From: a virus
Length of the DNA: 49,536 bases
Strand: one strand, 5' to 3'
IMG/VR virus record: IMGVR_UViG_3300045922_001009
Location: 1 to 49,536 of that record
The translations under genes and the position numbers were made by a program. The notes below the pieces were generated by a model. It made no database searches. It was not told the DNA's origin and saw only the letters and a list, made by a program, of their open reading frames with translations. How positions within the stretch are numbered: the first letter of the stretch is position 1; every line of letters starts with the position of its first letter. Shown here one piece after another: positions 1 through 8,294 of the stretch.

Positions 1-504
1 ATGCCCGCCAAGGCGCCCGGCTGGAACCAGCACACCATTGTACAGTACGACTTCCGGGACCAGATCGTCTTCCAGCACCGCTGCCAGGACAAGTGGCGCC
101 TGGCCGGCAACCGCCGCAACAACTCCCTGGCCAACGAGGAGTTGTGCTTCAACCTCGTGGCCGACCTGCGCAAGCGCTGGGACGGCGTCCTCTGGCACAA
201 CCCGGACCCCACGCCCGAGGAGCAGCGGGTCATCGACGAGCTGACCGGCCGGCGCTTCCTCTACCGCCGCGTCGGCTACGACGAGCGGCCCATGCGCCTG
301 GAACGAGGGGCCAAGGTCGGGGAGGGCGCGGCCGAGTGCGAGCGCCGCTGGGACGTGAACATCGACGACGGCCGGGCGGTCCTGACCCTGAGCCGGCTGG
401 ACCGGCCCACCTGTCACCTTGAGCGCAACGGCGACGCGGTCTGGAAGGGGCAGTGGCTGGAGCACGAGCGCATGCCCGTCGAATTCATTCCCCTGGAGGG
501 TTGA
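1..504 (+). CDS. Unrecognised protein, probably 5'-truncated by the window edge
   Basis: The frame is open from the first base and ends with TGA at 502-504. The first codon happens to be ATG, but no upstream sequence is available to judge it, so the gene may begin earlier. The 167-residue product is rich in Arg, Glu and Trp and has no signal peptide or membrane segment. It contains FQHRCQDKWR and a run of paired charged residues, but I recognise no catalytic motif. It lies 2 bp upstream of an FkbM methyltransferase gene, and its last codons carry that gene's ribosome-binding site (GGAGGG), which suggests one operon. By context it may be the C-terminal part of a glycan-related enzyme. That is inference only. 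Confidence 0.6.
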   Translation: MPAKAPGWNQHTIVQYDFRDQIVFQHRCQDKWRLAGNRRNNSLANEELCFNLVADLRKRWDGVLWHNPDPTPEEQRVIDELTGRRFLYRRVGYDERPMRLERGAKVGEGAAECERRWDVNIDDGRAVLTLSRLDRPTCHLERNGDAVWKGQWLEHERMPVEFIPLEG

Positions 505-506
505 TC

Positions 507-1346
507 ATGCCGATGCCATCGCACGTGCTGTCCAGCCGGGCCGACCTCGAAGAGGCCAGCCGCAAGAAAGCTGCCGGCGTCTACTACGGCGATCACCGCC
601 TGCTCTGCCGGCTGCTGGGCGACTACCTGGCGTTCGTCGATGCCCGCGACCTGATGCTCGGGCCGCGCCTGGTGTTGGACGGCTTCTGGGAGTCCTGGGT
701 CACGCTGGCCGTCGCCCGCCATCTGCGGGCCGGCATGTGGTGCGTCGATGTCGGCGCGAACTACGGCTACTACACGCTGCTCATGGCCGCCGCCTGCGGC
801 CCCGAAGGGCGCGTGGTCGCCTGCGAGCCGAACCCGCTGTTGGCCGAGACGTACCTGCCGCAGAACCTGGCCCTGAACGGCTTCTACCACGGCGTCGAGA
901 TCTGCCCGAAGGTCATCGGCAACCTCGACGACCGCCCCGTGGACTTCGTCCTGCATGAGGGCGACTTCGCCACGAGTTCGCTGGAGCGCTGGGCCTACGC
1001 CCACCGCTGCGGCACGGTGCAGGCGCCGGCGATCACGCTCGACCGGCTCTGCGCCGACTGGCCGCGCCTGGACCTGGTGAAGATCGACGCCGAGGGCGCG
1101 GAGGCCCTGGTCTGGGAGGGGATGCAGAAGACGCTGCGCCGCTTCCCGCACGCGGCCGTCGTCCTGGAGCTGCACCTGCAGCGCGACCCGCCGCAAGCCG
1201 TCAACCTCCTGCACCAGGTCGAACGCGCCGGCTACCTGCTCCGCGCCATCAACTACGAGGGAGAGGTCGTGCCGACCGAAGCGGCGACGATCTTGGGCCA
1301 GCCGCATGAGCACTGGACCTTGTGGTTGAGGGGTGAGGCGGTCTAA
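507..1346 (+). CDS. FkbM family methyltransferase
   Basis: This 279-residue protein is a predicted SAM-dependent methyltransferase of the FkbM family, which O-methylates sugars or other small hydroxyl groups. The SAM-binding loop is VDVGANYG, followed by the acidic CEPNP strand end that binds the ribose, and later VKIDAEGAE, the FkbM signature before a C-terminal VLELH strand. I chose ATG 507 because GGAGGG at 495-500 is well placed; an in-frame ATG at 453 would lie inside the upstream gene. It follows the preceding gene by 2 bp. Its stop codon overlaps by 4 bp the stop of the convergent GT2-FkbM fusion on the other strand. The likely role is methylation of surface glycans. Confidence 0.88.
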   Translation: MPMPSHVLSSRADLEEASRKKAAGVYYGDHRLLCRLLGDYLAFVDARDLMLGPRLVLDGFWESWVTLAVARHLRAGMWCVDVGANYGYYTLLMAAACGPEGRVVACEPNPLLAETYLPQNLALNGFYHGVEICPKVIGNLDDRPVDFVLHEGDFATSSLERWAYAHRCGTVQAPAITLDRLCADWPRLDLVKIDAEGAEALVWEGMQKTLRRFPHAAVVLELHLQRDPPQAVNLLHQVERAGYLLRAINYEGEVVPTEAATILGQPHEHWTLWLRGEAV

Positions 1347-2761
1347 CCGGGCGAAGGAGCCGGCTGGCGGCCCTTCAGCAGGTCGGCACGGGCGTACTTG
1401 ACCACCCCGACGTCCACGGAGTAAAACTTCATGCCGAACAGCTCGAAGCCCGCCAGCAGCGCGTCAATACGCCGCCGGTCTTGGCGGCAATGGAACTCGG
1501 CCAGCACGAACCGCACCTTCGACAGTCGCGGCCCCAAGCTCTCCAGGATGGCCACCTCGCTCCCCTCGGCGTCCAGCTTCAGAATATCGACCTCCGTCAG
1601 TCCCAACTCGTCCCAGACCCGCCCGGCGTCCCGGACCGTCACCGACACCGCCCCGGCCGGCGCGGTCACCAGGTCAGGCACGAGGGAGTGGCACACCGAC
1701 AGCTCCCCGTGCAGCAACAGCGAGGCGAGCCCCTCGCGGTTTCCCAGGGCGAACGGGTGGACCTGCACGCCGGCAAAGGGGGCCACGTTCTGCCGGAGGC
1801 ACTCCAGGGCGGGCGGGAACGGCTCGAAGCAGTGGACCACCGCCCGCGGGTGGTAGAACAGCTTGGCGTAGACGGCGAACGCCCCGGTGTTCGCGCCGAC
1901 GTCCAGGATCGTCGGCGGCCGGCGCAACAGGTGGGGCGGCACGCCGCCGTACTCGTGCCGCTCGAACACGTCCCGGGCCACCTCGACCTCCCGCGGGGGG
2001 ACGCGAAACACGAAGCGGTCCTCCCCCTGGCGGAGTTCGAGGGACGCCAGCGGACTTCCTGAATGGTCGGCAGGAGGCGGGGACAAGACGGGGCCGCGAG
2101 CGGCCGGGGCGGTGGTCCGGGAGAGGCTGTCCGCGCGGACGTGGTAGCGGCCGCTCTTGTGCGACAGGAAGTGGAAGACGGCACCGGCCCGGGCGAAGCG
2201 GCGCCACAGGTCGCTGTCCTCGTCGCGGCGCAGCGCCTCGTCGAACAGTCCCGCCCGCCCCAGCAGGCCGCGGCGGTGCGCCACGCCGAGCGGGACGGCG
2301 ATGTGCTGCTGCATCAGCCGGTCGTGGACCGCCCGCGGGTCCCAGGGGACGGGCTGGCCGAACTGCGGCGCGCCGGGCCGCTCCTCCAGGATGTCGTAGG
2401 CGAAAACGAGCACGTCGCCGCGGCCCCGGCAGTCGAAGACGCGCTGGAAGTGGTCGGGGTAGAACTCGTCGTCGCAGTCGAGGTAGGCGACCCAGTCCCC
2501 GCGCGCCTCGCGCAGGGCGGTGTTGCGGGCCGCCGAGACGCCGCCGTTGGCCGGCCGGCGCAGCACCCGCAGGCGTGGGTCTTCGGCGGCGAGCCGGTTC
2601 AGGACGGCCAGGCTGTCGTCGGTGGAGCCGTCGTCCACGGCAAGCAGCTCCCAGCGCGGGAAGGTCTGGCGGCGGACAGAGGCGACGGCGCGCGGCAGGA
2701 AGCGGGCGCCGTTGTAGACCGGCAGGATGACGGACAGGAAAGGCGGGCTCGCATCGGACAT
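1343..2761 (-). CDS. Bifunctional GT2 glycosyltransferase - FkbM methyltransferase fusion
   Basis: This 472-residue fusion has two domains. Residues 8-200 are a GT-A family 2 glycosyltransferase (SVILPVYNG, VDDGSTDDS, metal-binding DCDD at 95-98). Residues from about 250 are an FkbM methyltransferase (LDVGANTGAF, CFEPFPP, ILKLDAEGSE, LAEFH). A single enzyme could thus add and then methylate a sugar. I chose ATG 2761 because the GT2 fold begins directly after it; an in-frame ATG at 2857 would add a 32-residue extension without similarity to the paralogue. No strong ribosome-binding site is visible. A clear paralogue with the same domain order and the same linker signature (KSGRYHVRADS) lies at 42824-44227, beyond the prophage. 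The gene converges on the FkbM gene with a 4-bp overlap. Confidence 0.88.
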   Translation of the reverse strand: MSDASPPFLSVILPVYNGARFLPRAVASVRRQTFPRWELLAVDDGSTDDSLAVLNRLAAEDPRLRVLRRPANGGVSAARNTALREARGDWVAYLDCDDEFYPDHFQRVFDCRGRGDVLVFAYDILEERPGAPQFGQPVPWDPRAVHDRLMQQHIAVPLGVAHRRGLLGRAGLFDEALRRDEDSDLWRRFARAGAVFHFLSHKSGRYHVRADSLSRTTAPAARGPVLSPPPADHSGSPLASLELRQGEDRFVFRVPPREVEVARDVFERHEYGGVPPHLLRRPPTILDVGANTGAFAVYAKLFYHPRAVVHCFEPFPPALECLRQNVAPFAGVQVHPFALGNREGLASLLLHGELSVCHSLVPDLVTAPAGAVSVTVRDAGRVWDELGLTEVDILKLDAEGSEVAILESLGPRLSKVRFVLAEFHCRQDRRRIDALLAGFELFGMKFYSVDVGVVKYARADLLKGRQPAPSPG

Positions 2762-2995
2762 ACGGCAATCGGGTAGCGTCCACCGGGAGAAGCGACCTTC
2801 GACGTGGTGATATGCTATCCGCGGTCGCGGGGGCTGCAAGGGAGAGCAGATGGACAACCGCCGTCACGGCAGGAGTGCGGCTGGTCCGGGCGGCCGCACA
2901 CGCCGGGCAGTGTCAGCTTGACAGGGTGAGGCAAGCGAAAAGTGGCGAAGCGAGAAGGAAGCGAGGGTGAGCGGGCAAAAAAAATCAGGAAAGGG

Positions 2996-3024
2996 TTGCA
3001 ACCGTCCCTGCAGGGTGGTAACAT
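2996..3024 (+). promoter_or_regulatory. Candidate sigma-70 promoter of the serpin gene
   Basis: TTGCAA at 2996-3001 and TAACAT at 3019-3024 are separated by exactly 17 bases, giving a reasonable -35/-10 pair 83 bp before the serpin start. An 8-A tract lies just upstream, near 2977-2984. The spacer contains the palindrome CCCTGCAGGG. This is a pattern match only. Confidence 0.4.
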
Positions 3025-3106
3025 TCACCCTTTCGCCCGGTAGAAGCCGAGAACCGAGCCGACAGGCCGACGAACAGGGCGGAATTACCCGCCGGGAGAG
3101 ACGATC

Positions 3107-4348
3107 ATGAGAATCCTGGTTTATTTGTCGTGCATCGTTTCCCTCTTCGTATTAGGGATGCTCCCCGTGAGTCGGGCACAGGAGCAGACAGGAACTGATC
3201 CGGAGGCCGGCCTGAAGACGCTCGTCCAGGGGAACAACGCGTTCGCCTTCGACCTGTACACCCAACTCGCAAAGCAGAAGGGCAACCTGTTTTTCTCGCC
3301 CCACAGTGTATCGAATGCCTTGGCCGTTGTGCTCGTCGGCGCAAAAGGTGATACTGCCAAGGAGATCGCTAATGTCTTGGGGGTTCAGGGAAACGAGCAG
3401 GACTTTCATAGTTCCTTCTCCAGCCTCAACAAGCGTATACAATCCGCCGCAGACAAAGGCAGTGCGGAACTTTCCATCGCAAACGCATTCTGGCGGCAAG
3501 ATGGGATTGAGTTACGCCCCAGCTTTCTCGAAGACTGCCAGAAGAACTACTCGGTCGAATTCAACAAGTCGGATTTTCTAAACGACTCTGAAGGAGCGCG
3601 CCGGTCCGTCAACGAATGGGCGGAGGCGAAGACGAAGGGCAAGATCAAAGAGTTGCTCAATCCTGGCTCCATCAACAACAAGACCCGCTTCATTCTGGTT
3701 AACGCCATCTATTTCAAGGGGAAGTGGTCGGTCCCGTTCCCCAAGGACTCGACGAAGGAAGCGACCTTCCTTGCCGGCTTCAAGGACCGTGTGCAGGTTC
3801 CTATGATGAACCTGACTCTCATCACCGATTACCATTCTGCGGATGGTTTCCAACTCGTCGCCATCCCGTATGCAGACAATAGACTATCCCTGTATGCTTT
3901 CATGGGAGAAAGCGAAACGGCCCTTCGGGACTTCGAGTCGCGCCTGAGCCCGCGCGTCATCAGCGACCTTCTTGGTCGGATGAAAAAACACGTGGTGGAT
4001 GTGTCGATCCCCAAGTTCCGGCTCGAAGATCATTTCTTCTTGTCCGAACCTCTGGGCCGTCTCGGGATGTCGGAGGCGTTTTCCCTTAATGCGGATCTGT
4101 CAGGGATCGCTGACTCTCGAGAGAAACTGAGGCTGGGTGCCGTTATCCACAAAACCTACCTCGACCTCAATGAAGAGGGCACCGAGGCGGCCGCTGCGAC
4201 GGCGGTCATCGGTGTCAATCCAAGCAGTTTTTCGCAGCCAATCCCCAGGGCAAAGATCGTACTGGACCGGCCATTTCTCTTTTTGATTCGGGACAACGAG
4301 ACTGGGGCTGTGCTGTTCCTGGGGCGGTTGATGAATCCACGGGCTTGA
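3107..4348 (+). CDS. Secreted serpin (serine/cysteine protease inhibitor)
   Basis: This 413-residue protein belongs to the serpin family of suicide protease inhibitors. Residues 1-24 form a Sec signal peptide (cleavage expected after VSRA), so it acts outside the cytoplasm. Family landmarks are NLFFSPHSVSNALA near the N-terminus, NAIYFKGKW, the hinge EEGTEAAAATA before the reactive loop, and the C-terminal DRPFLFLIRDN and GAVLFLGR. The Ala-rich hinge is typical of inhibitory serpins, whose loop inserts into the central sheet. The segment between hinge and DRPF is longer than in alpha-1-antitrypsin, so I cannot place P1-P1' with confidence (region VNPSSFSQP). A ribosome-binding site, GGGAGAG, lies at 3094-3100. 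Base composition is less GC-rich than the prophage genes. Trypsin-like proteases encoded at 4477 and 33448 are conceivable targets, but this is unproven. Confidence 0.93.
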   Translation: MRILVYLSCIVSLFVLGMLPVSRAQEQTGTDPEAGLKTLVQGNNAFAFDLYTQLAKQKGNLFFSPHSVSNALAVVLVGAKGDTAKEIANVLGVQGNEQDFHSSFSSLNKRIQSAADKGSAELSIANAFWRQDGIELRPSFLEDCQKNYSVEFNKSDFLNDSEGARRSVNEWAEAKTKGKIKELLNPGSINNKTRFILVNAIYFKGKWSVPFPKDSTKEATFLAGFKDRVQVPMMNLTLITDYHSADGFQLVAIPYADNRLSLYAFMGESETALRDFESRLSPRVISDLLGRMKKHVVDVSIPKFRLEDHFFLSEPLGRLGMSEAFSLNADLSGIADSREKLRLGAVIHKTYLDLNEEGTEAAAATAVIGVNPSSFSQPIPRAKIVLDRPFLFLIRDNETGAVLFLGRLMNPRA

Positions 4349-4476
4349 GGTACTACTGCCGAACGGAGTCGGAAGTTGCAGCCGTCCCGACGCCTTGGTT
4401 CGCCCGAGAAGGGATCGGGGAGGGTGCGCGCGGTGGTACGTCGTTCCCTGAACCATACAACGTGAGGAGCACCAGC

Positions 4477-7400
4477 ATGACATCGCGAAGGAAGCAGAAG
4501 AATGTGCGGACGGCGTGCCGTCAGGCCATCTTGTCTGTCGAGCGCTTGGAGGATCGCATCACTCCCGTGATCGGCAACGGTGCTGCCCCACCGGCTCCTA
4601 TCGCTGCGGGTGGGCTCCTTGCTGGAGGTGTTGCTGGTGAGCTCGATCACGTCGTGCATACCCGCACTGCCAACGGCCTGAATGGCTCTGGTGCGCTCTT
4701 ATCGACGCAACGGCACATCCTCGCGGTAGCTCACACCATTGATGGAACCCAGACTACCATCAACTTCCACATGATGCGAAACCGCGGAGGGGCAGCTGTC
4801 CAGGTTCCCATCACATTCACTCTGCCTGCTGATGCCGCGATGAATCGCTGGCAGGTTCGCGAACCGGGCTATGTACCTGTCGGTGGAGGTGCCCTTCAGG
4901 CCACTAACGACATTGGCATCTTCCGCCTGACTGATCAAGCCAACCCTGCTGCGGATCGATACGTTATCGCCCCCGTTGGCCTGAACAACCTTCGGGGGTA
5001 CGCAATCTCCGGTGTGAACCCGGTGGGTCAAGTGGCGACGTTCGTCGGCTACGGCTTTACCGGGATCGGGAACTGGGGCAATTCGGCCGAAGCAGTTCAG
5101 AACCTCGATCTTAACAATATCCCTGCCGGCGCAGGCAATTTCACGCTCAGCTTCACTCCCCCAGGTGGAGGTGCTGCCCAGGTTACTGGGAATATCAACG
5201 CGGTTGGGCTGACGGCAGCCGGGCTGGCTGCCGCCCTTGAGGCGCTTCCAGCGCTGGCCCCGATTCCTGGGGCAGGTGGGGCACCTCCGACCCGGCAAGT
5301 GGAAGTGATTCGGTGGAACGCCAATCAGTTCTCGGTTCGCTTCATCGGCCCGAATGTCGGAGGGCGGGCGATTGCTCTTATGGTTGCCAACGTGGCACCA
5401 GGGCAAGGGGCCTTCGCTGTCGTCCCGTCTGTCGTTTGGGGTGGCGGATTCACGCCCGCTAAGCGGACGGGGGACCAAACTATCGAGCAGGTTCTCGGCC
5501 TTGCAGGCGTTCCTGCCGCCGTTGCTGCGAACTATGTTGAGGCCGACTTCGACAATGGTGTCGCCGCTCAGAATTCCCTCGGAGGACTGGGGCTTCCAAA
5601 TGAGGGCATGATCGGCCCAGCTGATTCGGGTGGTCCTGCTTTCCGACGCAATGCCGCAAATGCGCTGGAGATCATCGGCATTAACCAAGGATTTTACCGC
5701 ACGGCCAGCCCACCCGACCTCAACAACTGGGTCTTTTCTAACGGCAACGCAGGTCCCGCCGACAGCAGTTTCGGTGAATTCAGTGTCTTCACCGCAGCTC
5801 GCAACTTCAACAACGCGGGGGGGTTCATTGACACGATCACCAACAACCAGCCCTACGACCTGATCCTCGACATGAGTAGGCAGGTGATCGGAGCAGACCT
5901 GGCGGGGGAAAATGTCACGATTAACGTCCGGCGCATCGCGGGTGACGTGGTCATCGAAGTCACCGACCCGCTCGGTGCCTACTCGGGGGTCTATTTCCGC
6001 GATGCCGCCAACCGGATTCGGTCTCTGGAAATCAGGGGGACGAATGACAACGAGACTGTCAACCTGCCGAACAACCTTCTCGGCCCCGGACGGCGGGTCC
6101 GTTTCATCGGCGGTGGCGGTAACGACACGACCAACATTGCCCGCCTGGACGCCGGCAACGGCGGAGATCTGATCGCGTTTAATGGCGGAGACGGGGACGA
6201 CACCCTCAACATCGAAGACCAAGTCGGAAGCGCCGGTCTGGCGTACCTCGTCGCGGCCTCGAGCGTCAGCGCGGCCGACCTCAACATCGACGAGTATGAC
6301 GGCACCGAGCACCTGATGGTCCTTGCCGCTGGCCTCAACGATACCGTTGACGTCAGTGGGCTCTCCACCCAGACCACCATGCTCAACGGCGGCGGCGGGG
6401 ACGATACCATTACCCTGGCTACGTCCTCGACCGTCACTGGGCTGACGGTGGAAGGGGCTGACAGCTATGACCTGCTGGTCGTCGCCTCGGGGTACGTCCC
6501 GAACCCCACCCTGCTCAACCTGGAAGCGATCACCATCACGGGCGGCACGCTCCAACTCGACAATGACCTGACGATCCTCGACTACGACCAGAGCGGCGGG
6601 ACCTTCACCGGGACGGCACATCTGACGGCCAGTTCCTCCCTCGGCTGGTCTGGCGGCACGATGAGTGGCAGCGGGGTTACTACGCTGGCGATGGGAGGTG
6701 CGCTCACTCTTGACGGCGGCACCAAGACCTTGCTGTCGCGGACGCTTGAGAATGGCGGCACGGGGCTCTGGTCCTCCGGCGACATCCTCGGCGGCACCGG
6801 GACGGTCCACAACCTCGCCGGCGCTTCGCTCTCCGGCGTCGGCTTGCTGGAGGGAGCGCTGATCAATGACGGGACGCTTGATCTGGCCAGTGCTGGTGCC
6901 ATCGGCACCATCTCGGTCAACGGTGACTTCACCCAGTCGGGCTCGGGAACGCTCCACATTGACCTCGTCACACCGGGTACGGGATCTGATCGGTTAACGG
7001 TTTCCGAGACAGTCGCCCTCGGCGGCGCCCTGAGCCTTACCCCGCTCTCCGGTTTCTCGGGTGATTCTTTCACGCTCATCAATAACACAGGACCGTTCAC
7101 AGTCATCGGGATCTTCTCGGGACTGCCCGAAGGGTCAGCCGTCTTTCTCAACGGATCTGAGTACCGTATCTCCTATCAAGGGGGTGACGGCAACGACGTC
7201 GTGTTGAATAGAACAGGCTCCGGCGGCTCGGGCGGCAGCCTCGGCGACTTCGTGTGGAACGACGCCGACAACGATGGCATCCAGGACGCCGGGGAGGCAG
7301 GCGTTTTCGGGGTGACGGTCAACCTCCTCGACAGCCTGGGGAACTGGCTCGCCTCGACCACGACCGACGGGACGGGCCACTACCAGTTCGCCGGCCGCCC

Positions 7401-8163
7401 GGCCGGCAACTACAAGCTGCAGTTCGTCGCCCCGACGGGCTACCAGTTCAGCCCACAAGACCAGGGCACCGACGACGCGCTGGACAGCGATGCCGACGCC
7501 TCCGGCCTGACCGTGGTCTACAGCCTGGCGGACGGCCAGCAGCGCACCGACATCGACGCCGGCCTGTATTACACCGGCAGCGGCGGCTCGGGCGGCAGCG
7601 GCGGGAGTATCGGCGACCGCGTCTGGTACGACGCCGATAACGACGGCGTTCAGGACGCCGGGGAGTCCGGCGCGTCCGGCGTGACGGTCCGACTGCTGGA
7701 CGGCAGCGGGCAGCTGCTGCAGACGACCACGACCGACGGCGCCGGCCAGTACCACTTCTTCGGGCTGGCGGCCGGCAACTACCGGGTGCAGTTCGTCGCC
7801 CCCTTCGGCTACCAGTTCAGCCCCCAAGGCCAGGGCGGCGACACCGCCCTGGACAGCGACGCCGACGCGTCCGGGCTGACGGCGATCTTCAGCCTGAGCT
7901 TGAACGAAAGCCGGACCAACGTCGATGCCGGGCTGACCTACACCGGCTCGGGCGGTTCCGGCGGCAGCGGCGGTTCCCTCGCCCCGCTCTCCGCCACCGG
8001 CGATTCCGGCTCTTCGGAAGGAGCGGCCGGGGATAGTCTGCTGGCCGCGCAAGACGCGGGCGACGGGGACTCCGGCGGCCCGGGTCTGCTGGACCTCGAC
8101 GCCCTGTTCGCCCTGCTGGCCGACGAGGAGGACAGTGACGCCGGGCCGCTGCAGGTGCTGTGA
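4477..8163 (+). CDS. Large secreted protein: trypsin-like protease domain, repeat region, two SdrD B-like domains
   Basis: This 1228-residue surface protein starts at ATG 4477, preceded by GTGAGGAGC. Its N-terminus holds VERLEDRITP, a motif I associate with secreted proteins of Gemmata-like planctomycetes. Residues about 50-450 look like a chymotrypsin-fold protease with a full triad: His86 (AVAHT), Asp145 (NDIGIF) and Ser384 (ADSGGP). A roughly 100-residue insertion lies between Asp and Ser. A beta-rich stretch with Asn-Gly-Gly-Gly-Asp turns follows, then two SdrD/Cna-B-like domains (DADNDG-Q-DAGE calcium-type loops) separated by Gly-Ser-Gly-Gly linkers, and an acidic tail. It is probably exported and cell-wall or matrix associated. 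The protease may process itself or other surface proteins. A terminator hairpin follows the stop. Confidence 0.85.
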   Translation: MTSRRKQKNVRTACRQAILSVERLEDRITPVIGNGAAPPAPIAAGGLLAGGVAGELDHVVHTRTANGLNGSGALLSTQRHILAVAHTIDGTQTTINFHMMRNRGGAAVQVPITFTLPADAAMNRWQVREPGYVPVGGGALQATNDIGIFRLTDQANPAADRYVIAPVGLNNLRGYAISGVNPVGQVATFVGYGFTGIGNWGNSAEAVQNLDLNNIPAGAGNFTLSFTPPGGGAAQVTGNINAVGLTAAGLAAALEALPALAPIPGAGGAPPTRQVEVIRWNANQFSVRFIGPNVGGRAIALMVANVAPGQGAFAVVPSVVWGGGFTPAKRTGDQTIEQVLGLAGVPAAVAANYVEADFDNGVAAQNSLGGLGLPNEGMIGPADSGGPAFRRNAANALEIIGINQGFYRTASPPDLNNWVFSNGNAGPADSSFGEFSVFTAARNFNNAGGFIDTITNNQPYDLILDMSRQVIGADLAGENVTINVRRIAGDVVIEVTDPLGAYSGVYFRDAANRIRSLEIRGTNDNETVNLPNNLLGPGRRVRFIGGGGNDTTNIARLDAGNGGDLIAFNGGDGDDTLNIEDQVGSAGLAYLVAASSVSAADLNIDEYDGTEHLMVLAAGLNDTVDVSGLSTQTTMLNGGGGDDTITLATSSTVTGLTVEGADSYDLLVVASGYVPNPTLLNLEAITITGGTLQLDNDLTILDYDQSGGTFTGTAHLTASSSLGWSGGTMSGSGVTTLAMGGALTLDGGTKTLLSRTLENGGTGLWSSGDILGGTGTVHNLAGASLSGVGLLEGALINDGTLDLASAGAIGTISVNGDFTQSGSGTLHIDLVTPGTGSDRLTVSETVALGGALSLTPLSGFSGDSFTLINNTGPFTVIGIFSGLPEGSAVFLNGSEYRISYQGGDGNDVVLNRTGSGGSGGSLGDFVWNDADNDGIQDAGEAGVFGVTVNLLDSLGNWLASTTTDGTGHYQFAGRPAGNYKLQFVAPTGYQFSPQDQGTDDALDSDADASGLTVVYSLADGQQRTDIDAGLYYTGSGGSGGSGGSIGDRVWYDADNDGVQDAGESGASGVTVRLLDGSGQLLQTTTTDGAGQYHFFGLAAGNYRVQFVAPFGYQFSPQGQGGDTALDSDADASGLTAIFSLSLNESRTNVDAGLTYTGSGGSGGSGGSLAPLSATGDSGSSEGAAGDSLLAAQDAGDGDSGGPGLLDLDALFALLADEEDSDAGPLQVL

Positions 8164-8231
8164 GGGCGATCCCGGAAGCGGCCAGCGCCAAGTCCGCTCG
8201 TTCACTCGGGCCCGAATGAAAGCGCCTTCGG

Positions 8232-8265
8232 GGCTGCTCGGCTTTGGCCGGGCAGCCTTTCTCTT
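8232..8265 (+). terminator. Intrinsic terminator after the SdrD-like surface protein
   Basis: GGCTGCTCGGC (8232-8242) pairs with GCCGGGCAGCC (8247-8257) across a TTTG loop, with one G-U wobble, and is followed by TTTCTCTT. It lies between convergent genes. The T-rich tail faces the plus-strand gene. Confidence 0.65.
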
Positions 8266-8294
8266 GTACGGAGTGTATCCCCCCAGACGAGAGG

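Noticed and set aside
4699-6957. Long open frame on the minus strand opposite the SdrD-like protein gene (752 codons)
   Set aside because: It mirrors the codon pattern of the plus-strand gene, has no recognisable domain and no ribosome-binding site; the plus strand has a protease triad and repeat domains.
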